64,000 bases of DNA from Nemophila menziesii (Eukaryota > Streptophyta > Magnoliopsida > Boraginales > Hydrophyllaceae). The stretch covers positions 32,108,731 to 32,172,730 of the forward strand of contig JARWIR010000010.1 of assembly GCA_029959085.1 (NCBI GenBank), given 5' to 3'. Positions 1-11,120 of the stretch are shown here, in pieces. Position numbers and translations under genes: made by a program. The notes beneath the pieces were generated by a model. It saw only the letters and a list, made by a program, of their open reading frames with translations. It was not told the DNA's origin and ran no database searches. How positions within the stretch are numbered: the stretch's first letter is position 1; each line of letters starts with the position of its first letter.

Positions 1-1871
1 GATTTCCAAGAAATGTGATAAAGGTATACAGATTATGCGTAAACGCCCAATTTTATCTCATCTGATGTTTGCAGATGACTCTTTGGTTTTCCTTTCTCTA
101 GAAGGGCAAGAATTTAAAGAATTTATGGATTGTATTAATATTTATTGTGAATGGTCAAGACTAAAAACAATCTTAACAAACCCTATATTTGTTTTAGTAA
201 AGACACTTTCAATGAATTTAAAGACGGAGACTATGGATATTTTACATATTCAACAGAAGCAGGACTAGGGGAAATATATTGGCACTCCGATATGAAATTA
301 GAGGACCAATGTTGATACATTCATGTGGATTACAAATAATATCTTTCTAAAGAACAAGGCTGGAAAATACAACTATTATTAGAAGAAGGTGTTTTTAAAG
401 TTGTTCTTCAGGCGATTCTTTCCTAGGCTATGTCGATCTTTTCCTTTCTTAAAGTATTTTGTAAAAATCTGTCTAGTATGATTTTAAACTTCTGATGTAA
501 TTCGGTCGATCCAAATCGAATCAACTGGGTGGAATTGGGAGAAGCTAGCAGTCGAGAAGATGGTAGGCAGACTTGGTTCTTGGCATTTTTAAAAGGATGA
601 AAGTTTCATTATTGGCGGCCCAGGCATTGCGGAGTCGACATCATCTGAACTCTCTGGCGGCCCCCTCTTCAAAGATATTTATTTTCCAAAAACTAAAGTT
701 ATGGATGTTAAACTAAGACAAAACATATTGTGGTCATGGGCAAGCATCTTGGAGGATCACGACTTCCTTTAGGTGAATGGTCGATATCAAATTGGTAGTG
801 GCGAAAGCATAAAGGTTAGGGAATATAAGTGGTTAGATACAAGTTGTCCCCCAAAAGGCTGCTAAATTAAAGTATTCAGTTTGTGTCAGATCTCATGCAA
901 GGTGATGAAAACGACTGAAATACGGAGTTACTCGACGACAACTTTCCAAATCCAATAATCTCATAAATTTTACAACTTAAAAATTTACAATGGGAGCAAA
1001 CAAATTGGTGTATCTGGCCTCGTCCCAAAACAAGTAATATTCTTCTAAGATGGGTTATCACATGTTCTTTAGACAGGACATTACATCTAGTCCTTAAACT
1101 TCAGCAATTAATGTAAGTTCGGATCCTGTGTTGGGGAGTTTAGTGTGGAAATCAAACGTCCCAATGAAGGTACGCATTTTTTGATGGAAGTGTTGTAAGA
1201 ATGAGATACCCATGTCACATATTCTATATAAATCAAAATATATCCGTGATGATTCTTCATTTTGGTGTCTGGATGCGGTTGAGAATATTGAAAATATGTT
1301 GTTATTTGTCCGGTTAGTTGTCAAGATTGGGCGGCATTAACGCTACAAATTAGTATTCATAGGACTATGTCGGATAACATCGTCGAGTGGGTGATGAACC
1401 TTGTCCGCACATATTCTGATGTTGTATGGAATGTTAGGATGATTATAGCGTATATTTTGTTGATGTTATGGAACATCTGGAAGGCGAAAATGAAGGCTTG
1501 CCATGAAAAACGGGTTGTAGAAGTGGATGCAGTAATCCGGTCAATTAGAAGATGGTCATTGGGTTATTCAACCAAGACTTGTCAACAGGTGATCACAACC
1601 ACATAATGGCTACTGAGAGTGTCATTTTTTTTGTGACACATCATTTACGAAAAAATAGGATCCTACAGGATTGGAGTGGTGGAAGTTAAGAGGATACATT
1701 GAACGAGGATAGATCAGTCAAAAGCTATACAATGTTCGTTTGCTATTGAAAGGGAAGCACATGAAGTGATTTATGTGACCGAGTTTTGCAAATCGCATGG
1801 AAGTATGGATAAATCTATTTTCTCAAATAATTTTGACGTAGTTAGGGTATTAGGCAACCTTGTGTATCAAG
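1..1871 (+). pseudogene. Degenerate L1-type LINE (RT to RNase H), left part
   Basis: Relic of a non-LTR retrotransposon that enters from the left edge. The reverse transcriptase core is visible near 60-80, where LMFADDSLVF carries the catalytic F-A-D-D box. Translation of 1367-1606 gives IAYILLMLWNIWKAKMK, which matches the stretch between the zinc-binding RVT domain and the RNase H domain of the better kept LINE at 21225-23639. Frameshifts and stops are frequent, so nothing functional is encoded. The relic stops abruptly at 1871, where Copia-A is inserted, and resumes at 7972 in the RNase H domain. Family assignment is secure. The exact lineage is not. Confidence 0.85.
1867..1871. repeat. 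Copia-A target site duplication, left (tcaag)
   Basis: The five bases tcaag directly before the 5' LTR are repeated exactly at 7967-7971 after the 3' LTR. Five-base duplications are typical of LTR-retrotransposon integration. Confidence 0.93.
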
Positions 1872-2706
1872 TGTTGGATAAATGGGATTCTACCCAAGTG
1901 TTGACCATGTTTACGATGTTAGTCGGCTCAATTTAATGAAATGATTCGGATATTAATACGTTTATTCAAGTTGTAAAGATTAACGTAATATATTCACTTG
2001 GTTAAAATCATTTGAAATTGAATGAGAAATTGAGTCATGTAATTTAAAGAAATTAAAAGAAAAAAAACAATATATGTTTTTTTTATAAGCAAAGAAAGAA
2101 AGAAAGGAAAAAAAAGGGCCTGGTAGGGGTTGAACATGGACCATTAGCTTTGTTGCGATTTTGGGCCTTAGGTTCATACCTTTGTTGGGGCTTATGTGGG
2201 GTATGAACATGGATCATCATCTTTGTTGGGCTTTTGGGGCTTAGGTTCATACCATTTGGACCAGCCCAAATTTTTTGGTCTTTTAAGTAAACGTTGTATC
2301 TTAAATTAATACAACGTAACTCCAAAATGAAACATCACAACCTTTGGCAAGCCACCTTTTCATTTTCTATAAATAGTTGGCCAACTAAACCATTTTCTTC
2401 ATTCATTTTTCAAAGCATTAAAATTATAAGAGAGAGATAGAATGAAGCAGCATTATTAAGTTCGTTGAGATTCTTAAGAATTCATGTGTCAGTTTCTTTT
2501 GAATAGTTTTGTCGTTGTATCCTGGACGTTGAAGCCAACAAACGTAAGAAACCTGTACATGGCCTAAATACCTTAAAGACATTGGATCCAATCCGAGCCT
2601 CGACAAGTAAAATTATTTAATTATTGTTATTTAATTATTTACTTTTATTTTATTTCTGCATTAGTTCCTATATTTTTTTACTGGTTTATACAAATAAAAC
2701 ACAACA
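1872..2706 (+). repeat. Copia-A 5' LTR (835 bp)
   Basis: Aligns along its length with 7152-7966. It contains an extra 22-23 bp near 2290-2312 that can fold into a perfect hairpin (cgttgtat paired with atacaacg). The other LTR lacks it. Both LTRs share a run of repeated phrases containing ttaggttcatacc. Confidence 0.93.
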
Positions 2707-3250
2707 ATTTAAGGTATTTATGATTCACGTGGTATAAACCAGAAAACATTTTATTTTTTTGTTTTTATAAACTTTACTTTTGGAAAATATTTTGGGTCTG
2801 TGTATACAGAATATGGATATTACACTTTATTTCTTTTCTCTTATTCTGATTCTAGGCTTATGTATACATACTAGAAATATACTCGCTTACTAACGTCATA
2901 TTACGTTGTAATATTAGTGTGCTTTTTTAACAACTAATATCAATCTTGCTAGTATCTACATACTTGTCGAACCTTGTGGTTTAAAAATTTTCCGCTAAAA
3001 GAATTCTTAATTAATTGAGATTCTTCTTTTACGTTAATTGAGTATCTCTTTAATTTCTTCGATCCTCTACAACAAGAATATAAAAACTTGGGGGACTAAC
3101 AAGAATATAAAAACTTGGGAAATTAAAATTAATTTAATCATTTTGTCGAAAGAAAGAATTAATTTTTTGTGTTATCTTTTAGTGAGAAAGGTTGAATAAT
3201 TCGTTTGTTTGAATTATCTATAATATTGTGTAATCCTTGGTAACTGAAAT

Positions 3251-3504
3251 GATGTCTACCAAGATAAACAGTATGTCCCGAAATGATGGAACTGGTAACA
3301 ACATACCATCGGGCAATTTCACTTATGAAAAATGCATTTGTGGGACATGATCCCGACTCTTATAGACTTGTTGTTGAGTCTAAGATGTTTAATGGAAATG
3401 ACTATCTATGTAAAGGAATAGATGGCCGAAATCACATAGAAAACGGTAAAGGAAATTCCATGAAAGGAAAACAAGACCAAGCAACCATGATTAAGATCAA
3501 ATAA
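3251..3504 (+). pseudogene. Copia-A gag remnant
   Basis: The first coding sequence after the 5' LTR. Reading starts near ATG 3251 (MMSTKIN...) and shifts frame within 100 bases. The open part at 3283-3504 includes ESKMFNGNDY and a lysine-rich tail. A normal copia gag plus zinc knuckle would be about 300 codons, so most of gag is deleted. No CCHC knuckle remains. It is assigned to gag by position and composition only. Confidence 0.55.
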
Positions 3505-4021
3505 GATTGATTTTACTACAGTAGTTTCTAAAGTAAATTTGGTTGGCAATACCAAACACTGGTGGGTGGATTCTGTGGCCACCTGACGTGTATGTTCAAG
3601 ACATACAAAGTTGCAACTACTGAAGAGAATTTATGTAAGGGAAATTTCTCTACATCAAAAGTAGTTGGATCTGGAATCGTTATTCTAATAATGACTTCTT
3701 GAAAAGAGTTGAGTCTCTGTAACGTTCTCCATGTGCCTGACATTAGAAGGAATCTAGTTTCAGGTTCGTTATTGAGTAAGAATGACTTCAAACTAGTATT
3801 TAAGTTTAATAAATTTATTCTCACTAAATGTGAGATATTTTTGGGAAAAGGGTACCTATGTGATGGTTTATTTAAGATGAATGTAATGACCGTAGTACGT
3901 ACCCAAAATGTAACCGAGAAAGTAATATATCCTTGACTCACCTCATTTATGGCACGACAGATTAGGAGATGTTAATTTTGGTTCATTAAATAAGTTAGTA
4001 TACGTCAGGTTACTATCTAAT
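3505..4021 (+). pseudogene. Copia-A protease and GAG-pre-integrase remnant
   Basis: Translation around 3538-3590 reads VNLVGNTKHWWVDSVAT, which corresponds to the WxxDSGAT protease site of copia elements. Here the glycine of DSG is changed to valine, and a stop follows. Further on, [23 protein letters not shown] (3715-3783) matches [22 protein letters not shown] in Copia-B. The HxxLGH-type zinc region is only partly kept near 3945-3975. Confidence 0.7.
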
Positions 4022-4897
4022 GTGAACTTCGATTCTCAAAAGGAATGTGAAGTATGCGTTGAGTTAAAATTAACAAAAACCTCATTTAAATCTATAGAAA
4101 GGACTTTGGTACCTTTAGAGTTAATTCAAAGTGACATATGTGACTTGAAATTTGTGCAAACTAGAAGTGGTAAAAAGTATTTCATAAATTTCATTGACAA
4201 TTGCACAAGGTACTATCAAATATACTTGCTTCGAAGTGAGGATGAGGCCTTAAAAGCATTTATGCAATACAAAACTGAAGTTGAGAATCAACTAAATAAA
4301 AAGATTAAAAATCTTAGAACATATAGGGGAGGAGAATATGTGTCTCCTTTTGAGAAGTTTTGCGCTAAACATGGAATCATCCATCAAACCACGGCCCCCT
4401 ACTCGCCTCAACAAGACGGGATTGTTGAACGCAAGAACCGCACGCTAAAGGTAATGATGAATACCTTGCTTATACCACAGAATTTGTGGGCAGTGGCTTT
4501 TCTCACTGCAAATCACATCCTCAACAAGGTACCACACAAGAAGGTAGATAAAACTCCTTACGAATTATGGAAAGGAAAACCACCTTCCTTCAAATACTTA
4601 AAAGTGTGGGGATGCTTAGCAAAGGTATCAATTACTGCTCATAAAATGGTCAAAATAGGATCAAAGACCATTGATTGCGTCTTCATTGGATATGCTCACA
4701 ACAGTTATGCATATAGATTCCTGGTACTCAAATCTTGTCATATTTACATTCACGTCAATACGGTGATTGAATCAAAAAATGCACATTTCTTTGAAACAAC
4801 CTTTCCGTACAAGACCATACCAGAATCTGGTTCCGTGAAAAAAAAAACACGTGATACAGTTCAAGAAGAGAAAGATCAAGAATCATTGCCAACTTAA
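4022..4897 (+). pseudogene. Copia-A integrase domain
   Basis: The longest open piece of Copia-A (291 codons). It starts in the C-x-x-C half of the zinc-binding domain (CEVC) and continues through the catalytic core. IQSDICD holds the first Asp and GIVERKN the catalytic Glu. The usual FVDDYSR is FIDNCTR, so the second region is altered. The [18 protein letters not shown] stretch is the copia integrase C-terminal signature. The frame ends at 4896 in a low-complexity Asp/Glu/Ser linker. It is part of one ancestral gag-pol and is not a separate gene. Confidence 0.88.
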
Positions 4898-6546
4898 AAG
4901 CAAGATCAAGAATCATTTCCAAATGAAGGAGAACCAAGAATAAGTAAGCGGAATAGAACCTCTACTTCTTTTGGTCATGACTTTCTATCTTACATGCTAG
5001 ATGACGAACCACGAACATTGAAGGAGGCTATGTCAAACCCTGACACCTTTTACTGTAAAAAAAAAGCGATAAATAGCGAGATAGAATACATTATGCAAAA
5101 CCATACATGCGAACAAGTGGGTCTCCCTCCTGGGAATAACCACTTGGATGCAAATGGATATTCAAGAAGAAATTAACGACTGATGGGTCTATTGAGAAAT
5201 ACAAGGCTCGCCTTGTTGTAAAATGTTATAGTCAAAGAGAAGGACATGACTATTTTGATATTTATTCTCCAGTCACGAGAATATCATCCATTTGAATGTT
5301 AATCGCTATAGCTTCAATATACAAGCTCAAAATTCATCAAATGGATGTAAAAACAACTTTCCTAAATAGAGAACTAAATGAAGAGATATCTATGGAACAA
5401 CCCGAGGGTTACGTAGTTTTAGGTAAGGAGAAGCAAGTATGTAAGCTTGTTAAATATTTATATGATTTAAAACAGGCACCGAAGTAATGACATGACAAAT
5501 TTGATAGATTCATGATATCGAATGATTTCAAGATCAATGAATGTGACATATGCGTTTATGTAAAACGAAAAGAGACAGAATATGTCATTGTATGTTTATA
5601 TCTGGATGATATGTTAATAATTGGAAGTAACAATGATGTGATTACATTCACCAAGAGGATATTTTCAAGTAAGTTTGACATGAAAGATCTAGGCCTTGCA
5701 GATGTTATTTTGGGTATCATGATTCTCCAAACATCTGAAGGTACTATACTCTATCACTCACACTATATTGAGAAAGCATTAAGAAAATTTAGTAATGGCG
5801 ACACAAATATCGCCAAGACACCTATTGATGTAAATTTACATCTTGCTTTGAACACTGGTGATACGATCAACCAGTTGGAGTACTCTCGGATTATTGGGAG
5901 TCTCATGCTCTTAACAAACTGCACTAGGCTAGATATAGCACATGCAGTAATCAAGCTAAGTAGGTTTACACATAATCCGGGGAAGAAACACTGGATTGCT
6001 ATTGTAAGAGTTCCAAGGTATCTTAGATACACTATGAAGGAAGGGTTGTTGTACACTGGATATCCAGCTGTACATGCAAACTGGATTTCTGACTCCACCG
6101 ACTAACAATCCACAAGTGGATTTGTCTACATGTTATAAGGAGGAGTCGTGTCTTGGGAATCCACTAAGCAAACATGCATAGCTAGATCCACTATGGAATC
6201 TAAGTTTATAGCTTTAGACAAAGCTACTAAGAAAACCGAGTGGCTTCGGAATTTCCTAGAGGATATTCCTAATTGGACAAAGCCTGCGTTAGCTATCTGC
6301 ATACATTGAGATAGTCAAAGTGCCATTGGTAGGGCACTAAACGAAATGTATAACAGTAAGTCTCGACACATACATCGTAGACACAATACCGTTAGACAAC
6401 TACTCTCAAACGGAGTTATCACAGTTTATTATGTTCGATCAAAGGATAATATAGCGGATCCACTGACCAAAGGTCTACAAAGAGAGCAAGTGAGAGTGTT
6501 GTCAAGGGGAATGGGTCTTAAGCCTACGAAAGCTGAGTTACCATGA
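4898..6546 (+). pseudogene. Copia-A reverse transcriptase and RNase H
   Basis: Reverse transcriptase is broken into frames 4994-5176, 5296-5487 and 5512-6105. Recognisable parts are HQMDVKTTFLN (first catalytic Asp), YDLKQAPK, and [10 protein letters not shown], where the usual YVDD box is kept as YLDD. RNase H follows in shifted frames from about 6106 to 6546 and ends with DNIADPLTKGLQ and RGMGLKP, the C-terminal signature also seen in Copia-B. At least four stops or frameshifts interrupt this part, so it is non-functional. The region 6547-7151 is non-coding and runs into the 3' LTR. Confidence 0.88.
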
Positions 6547-7151
6547 TGGGAACCCTACCTAGCAGAGTGGAGATCCCACAATCTAGGTTCAAAGGGAAAA
6601 CTGAGTCATGAAGCTGCAACTTGGTACGACGCACTGTGGGGAGACCTCCCCAAACCATTCCTATGACAAAATTAAACAGTGCTACTTGTAAAAGTGAAGG
6701 ATAAGTTAAAATTTTAATGGTTCTTGTATCTTCGATAACATAAGATAGAGTAATGCTGAATACTCTCGACAAGAGACCACCTATATGAATAACATGGGTA
6801 GGGCCGCCCTACAAGAATTTTTAAAGGCGAAATTCTCCAACGGTTATTCATGAAATACCAGGAGTTGTCCAGGGCCGTAAATGGAAACAACCGTGAGAAC
6901 CAAATAATGTTTGGAAGTATACTATGTAAGTTCTATTGTCTTGGTTTACACAAAAGTTGAATAGTTCAAGACATCACGTTCACTAGTTAGCAAGTAAATC
7001 CGATAGCTCTTACTACAGAAGGTTCAAGGCCAAAATTTACCTTTCTCGATGTAGTATTCTTCTACGCTTCTCTCTCGCTCTCTCTCAAGTGTTTAGCATT
7101 CTTTTGCATAATATTTTAAGGTGGGTAGTCAATTTTCATTCATGTGGGGAT

Positions 7152-7966
7152 TGTTGGACAAATGGGATTCTACCCAAGTGTTGACCATGTTTACGATGTT
7201 AGTCGGTGACTCAATTTAATGAAATGATTCGGATATTAATACGTTTATTCAAGTTGTAAAGATTAACGTAATATATTCACTTGGTTAAAATCATTTGAAA
7301 CTGAATGAGAAATTGAGTCATGTAATTTGGAGAAATTAAAAGGAAAAAAACAATATCTGTTTTTTTTATAAGCAAAGAAAGAAAGAAAGAAAAAAAAAGG
7401 GCCTGGTAGGGGTTGAACCTGAACCATTAGCTTTGTTGGGCTTTTGGGCCTTAGGTTCATACCTTTGTTGGGTCTTATGTGGGGTATGAACATGGACCAT
7501 CATCTTTGTTGGGCTTTTGGGCCTTAGGTTCATACCATCTGGACCAGCCCAAGTTTTTTGGTCTTTTAAGTAAACGTAACTCCAAAATGAAATATCAAAA
7601 CCTTTGGCAAGCCACCTTTTCATTTTCTATAAATCGTTGACCAACTAAACCATTTTCTTCATTCATTTTTCAAAGCATTAAAATTATAAGAGAGAGATAG
7701 AATGAAGCAGCATTATTAAGTTTGTTGAGATTCTTAAGAATTCGTGTGTCAGTTTCTTTTGAATAGTTTTGTCATTGTATCCTGGAGGTTGAAGTCAACA
7801 AACGTAAGACACCTGTACGTGGCCTAAATACCTTAAAGACATCGGATCCAATCCGAGTCTCGACAAGTAAAATTATTTAATTATTGTTATTTAATTATTT
7901 ATTTTTATTTTATTTCTGCATTAGTTCCTATATTGTTTTACTGGTTTATACAAATAAAACACAACA
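7152..7966 (+). repeat. Copia-A 3' LTR (815 bp)
   Basis: Begins TGTTGGAC after the polypurine-like catgtgggga and ends ACAACA directly before the target duplication tcaag (7967-7971). Compared with the 5' LTR it has scattered substitutions and lacks the palindromic segment. Confidence 0.93.
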
Positions 7967-7971
7967 TCAAG

Positions 7972-8140
7972 GCGGACTATTCAAACAGTGCGTAGGAGGA
8001 TCGGAGAGGTGGCAAAACGTTTTGGTCCTGTCACGTTCCATCACTTTTGAAGAACCCTAAACTCTACGGTTGACAATATTCCAAGATCAGTTAGACAGAG
8101 TGCCATTGGGCGAGTTTCCTCGGGGAATACTTCACACTTA
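7972..8140 (+). pseudogene. Degenerate LINE, right part (RNase H C-terminus)
   Basis: Directly after the Copia-A target duplication the sequence reads RRIGEVAKRFGPVTF. This aligns with IKRLARVIGPVFYKHIPR of the LINE at 21225-23639, so it continues the relic at 1-1871. It then reads SVRQSAIGRVSSG, close to the LINE C-terminus, and fades into a T-rich stretch at about 8140. Confidence 0.8.
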
Positions 8141-8940
8141 TTTTTTTTAACTAGGGGTTGGTAATAGTTTAAATCGAGTTAGTGATATACTATATGGTTT
8201 TCTAGAGAAGAAAAAGGAAAGATAAAGACAAAAGAGAGGTTAAAAGTAAAGAGAAGTCTTTATTTTCTCTCTTTTTTAACGGTGATCCAGGATATGTCAA
8301 AGCAATATCTTTTCTTGGTGATCCAAGATATGTTAAAGCAGAAATAGAGTTTGCATTTTTTTTGTTCAAGCGATTAATATATAAATAGAAATAAAAGCGA
8401 TTACAATACACAATTACCCAATGCCACTAGATAAACACCAAGGAGCAAAAATGAGCTAGTTAGAGAGGAGGATCAACACTCCAATCACCAACCAAACAAC
8501 ATGTATAATAGAATTTGAAACTCAACAAAAACCAGTCATTCTTGACATGTGAAATAAATAAACCCAAATTGTGAGATATCACTATCTTTATATTTTATTT
8601 TGGTCATTGTCGAAATCACTTTATTAGGCAAATACCGAAATCACACACTATCTCATTTCCTGTTTGATTACGTTATTTTCTTGTCGTGTATAATATGCTA
8701 AAATCAAGTTATATATCTCATGGACGACTTTGACTTTGTATTTTATTAATCAACTTTTGGTGCTCTTTTCTTCTCTTCGCTAACTTGCAAGTGTGTTACC
8801 GTTAATGTCACTTGACTAATCTTTGGAAAAAAGAAAAAGTCACTTGACTAATCGATATAACTAAGTAAGGCGTATGACTTTAACTTTAATAAATAAAAGT
8901 CCAACCCAACTAAATTTTAACTACCTTATCAAAATTTATC
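8141..8940. other. AT-rich spacer, no gene seen
   Basis: No open frame with recognisable content on either strand. A short imperfect repeat of ggtgatccaagatatgt occurs at about 8281 and 8319. Confidence 0.6.
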
Positions 8941-8949
8941 TAAAAAAAG

Positions 8950-9850
8950 AAAAGATTAAAAAATTACCTAAATTCTCTTATACACGGTAAGAAAATCCAA
9001 ACCAAACAAAATATGAGAAAATTACTTTCTAAAGCCTTCTTTACACAAACTTTATAAAGTAACACCAAACCAAAAAACAATAATATAAACATCCAGTTTC
9101 TAACTTCCTGGTTAGGTTTTTCTCCTTTTTACCCCTCCACGTGATGGGCACGGCCCCGCGTAAGTTACATAAACTCATTCCCACACGGCCCAGCCCCATA
9201 TCGATAATTAACTACGTCGGTACGGACATATAACACACAAAAAACAAACACAAATACACATCAATGTTAATGGGGCTGCACCCGCGACCCATATAGCTTA
9301 TTAACTCGATGGGGCTGCACCCATACTATATATAACCAAACAAAACTCGATGGGGCTGCACCCATACTATATATAACCAAACAAAAACCGCTAACACTGT
9401 TACCATGGGGCTGCACCTACAGTCACTATGATCAAACACAAACAGCCCAATACTGCTAACGGGGTTGGCCCCTTTATGCACACACTAAAAACAACTTCAA
9501 GTACTGTGTTTACCAAATCCTTTACTAAATTGTTTACTAAATTCTTTACAAACAAACAAACACAAAGTAATTGTTTATCAAAACAACTACTTCAATACCA
9601 TACAACAATGAATTACTAAATCAGAACCACACAAGAATGAACAAATAAACACATTCATTTTAAAAGAATAAAGATGTTCTTATATGTAATTAACAACACT
9701 GTATTACTAAAATACCATACAACAATGAATTACTAAAGCAGATAGGATTAAAGACATCACGGGGCTGGGCTTTACTTCACGGGGCTTGAATCATTATGCC
9801 TTGTGGGATTGGAATCCAATACTATCATAGAGAATTTAGAATCCGATAAT
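8950..9850 (+). repeat. Member of hairpin-motif element family (locus 1)
   Basis: The left part contains aattactttct, cttcctggttaggt and tttttacccct, in the same order as the starts of the loci at 16.2 and 53.0 kb. It is followed by at least five copies of a GGGGCTGCACC or GGGG-loop-CCCC motif (9271, 9310, 9351, 9406, 9461). AT-rich filler separates the copies. Boundaries are approximate, and no G-rich coding-like segment is obvious before the RING gene. Confidence 0.45.
9305..9386. repeat. Two-copy tandem repeat, 41-bp period
   Basis: The unit starting ctcgatggggctgcaccc and ending ataaccaaacaaaa occurs at 9305 and again at 9346 with identical sequence. Confidence 0.9.
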
Positions 9851-9950
9851 GGGGGTATAACCGTGTTCTTACCGAAACAAGTGTATAATCGCTGTCTTAT
9901 GCATACGATATCCTGTACATATATTACGTGTAGGGATTTCATTATCATTC

Positions 9951-9964
9951 ACTATATATATAAA
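9951..9964 (+). promoter_or_regulatory. TATA box of the RING-finger gene
   Basis: The string ctatatatataaac lies about 80-90 bases before the start codon at 10044. It is followed by a CA- and CT-rich leader (caatcaaatctctctcaag), typical of plant 5' untranslated regions. Confidence 0.6.
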
Positions 9965-10043
9965 CTAACATAACATCTATTCCAATTCTGCAATTCACAA
10001 TATCTTCAACAATCAAATCTCTCTCAAGAAACCACAATTATAA

Positions 10044-10397
10044 ATGGCTACAGAAACTGAAACTTCTTTGAAGAGTTGGAAATCCATTTCTCCACTAATG
10101 GATCATCATCATCATGATCAGTCTGAAAGTAATAACTCCGGTGGATTTGACTGTAATATATGCCTCGATTCTGTTCAAGATCCGGTGATCACGATGTGTG
10201 GTCATCTCTATTGCTGGCCATGTATCTACAAATGGATCCATTACCAGACCACCTCGACTGAAAACTCCGATCACCAACAACCTCAGTGTCCCGTCTGTAA
10301 AACCCAAGTATCGGAAAAGACAATAATACCCTTATATGGTCCTTGCTCAACTCCAAAACCTGAAGAAAAGTCTCAAGAGTTCGGTTTAGTCATATAA
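10044..10397 (+). CDS. Short RMA-like RING-finger (E3 ubiquitin ligase) protein
   Basis: A 117-residue protein with a C3HC4 RING. The pattern is C-x2-C (CNIC, about residue 40), then CGHLYCWPC carrying the C-x-H-x2-C ligands, and a final C-P-V-C pair (about residue 88). [13 protein letters not shown] and the following PLYG are hallmarks of RMA (RING membrane-anchor) E3 ligases, which ubiquitinate ER proteins. RMA proteins are normally about 230-250 residues and end in a transmembrane anchor. This frame stops 19 residues after PLYG, so the anchor is missing. The start has a good upstream context with a TATA box and leader, and no intron is needed. It may be a short soluble paralogue or a 3'-truncated gene. 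The RING call is firm. Function is by family only. Confidence 0.82.
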   Translation: MATETETSLKSWKSISPLMDHHHHDQSESNNSGGFDCNICLDSVQDPVITMCGHLYCWPCIYKWIHYQTTSTENSDHQQPQCPVCKTQVSEKTIIPLYGPCSTPKPEEKSQEFGLVI

Positions 10398-10590
10398 TGG
10401 GTTGATGAGAGAGAAAAAGAGGATTGGGGGGATTATATAATGGGTTTGTAGGGGTTTTTTGGGTTTTTTATCCACTTTAGTTGTGTTTAGTTGGGTTCTA
10501 ACTATGTTGGATGTATTTTGTAAAGTTGGTATGTGTTTAGGCATTAAAACATTAATGACCCACAAAATATCCATATAAGATTTTGATACA
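10398..10590 (+). other. 3' flank of the RING gene
   Basis: T- and G-rich DNA after the stop, containing runs such as ggggttttttgggtttttt. No frame continues the RMA C-terminal anchor here. It may hold the 3' untranslated region and poly(A) site, but no clear signal is seen. Confidence 0.4.
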
Positions 10591-11120
10591 CACACTCTCT
10601 CTGTGTGCTTCATTGGCCTTCACTATGCACAAGAAAAAACGCCGCCCATCCTATCTGGCCTTCCACCTCCACCTTCCATCTCCATCTTCCACCTTCACCT
10701 TCCACCTTCACCGACACCACAAACCATCATCATCTTCCACCATCATCATCTCCCACGACCATCACCATCTCCACCTCCGCTGATCTTCCTACCATCTCCA
10801 TCAGCACACGAAACCCGTCAATCTTGTCGCACAAGAAAACCTGCCGGCGTCACTCTTCTGCACAAAACCGATGAGGACCAGGCAAAGACAGATTCTCACC
10901 ATCGACTAGCAAGCTTCGTGTTCAGATTTGCTCCGTGTTCAAATCTTCTTGTTCAGATTTGCTGATATCTGTTCTAATTTTTTTTTTCCGCCAATGCTAC
11001 AGATTTATTTCAGTGTTTGTCAATGTTGCAGGAGGAATCGTTGCTGGAGAGAAAGGAAGCGTGGGTACGGTCCATTGGGCAGGTTATGTTTATTTGTTTT
11101 TTTAACCACCGATTAGATGA
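10591..11120. repeat. CT/CA-rich low-complexity segment
   Basis: Overlapping open frames in all three forward frames reflect a strand bias (cacctt, tccatc and ccatca repeats) and are not genes. The phrase cacaagaaaacc and the cagatttgc/tgttcagattt repeats recall the G-rich parts of the hairpin-motif elements and the segment at 30.9-31.4 kb. It could be part of such an element in the opposite sense. Confidence 0.4.

Larger units (their letters stand above)
1872..7966 (+). mobile_element. Copia-A, degenerate Ty1/copia LTR retrotransposon
   Basis: A complete but decayed element of 6095 bp, bounded by LTRs that begin TGTTGG and end ACAACA and flanked by the duplication tcaag. The internal order (gag remnant, protease, integrase, reverse transcriptase, RNase H) is copia-type. 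Coding frames are interrupted many times. It sits in the RNase H domain of the older LINE, whose reading resumes at 7972. Wording in the RT and RNase H parts ([16 protein letters not shown]) is close to Copia-B, so the two are probably the same lineage. No 12-base initiator-Met primer site follows the 5' LTR. Confidence 0.93.

Noticed and set aside
9305..9480. CRISPR-like array
   Set aside because: Only two exact 41-bp units plus diverged motifs, with no spacer/repeat regularity, in a plant genome.
10583..10965. Three forward frames in CT-rich DNA
   Set aside because: Pro/Ser/His-rich translation in every frame is due to cacctt and ccatca repeats.
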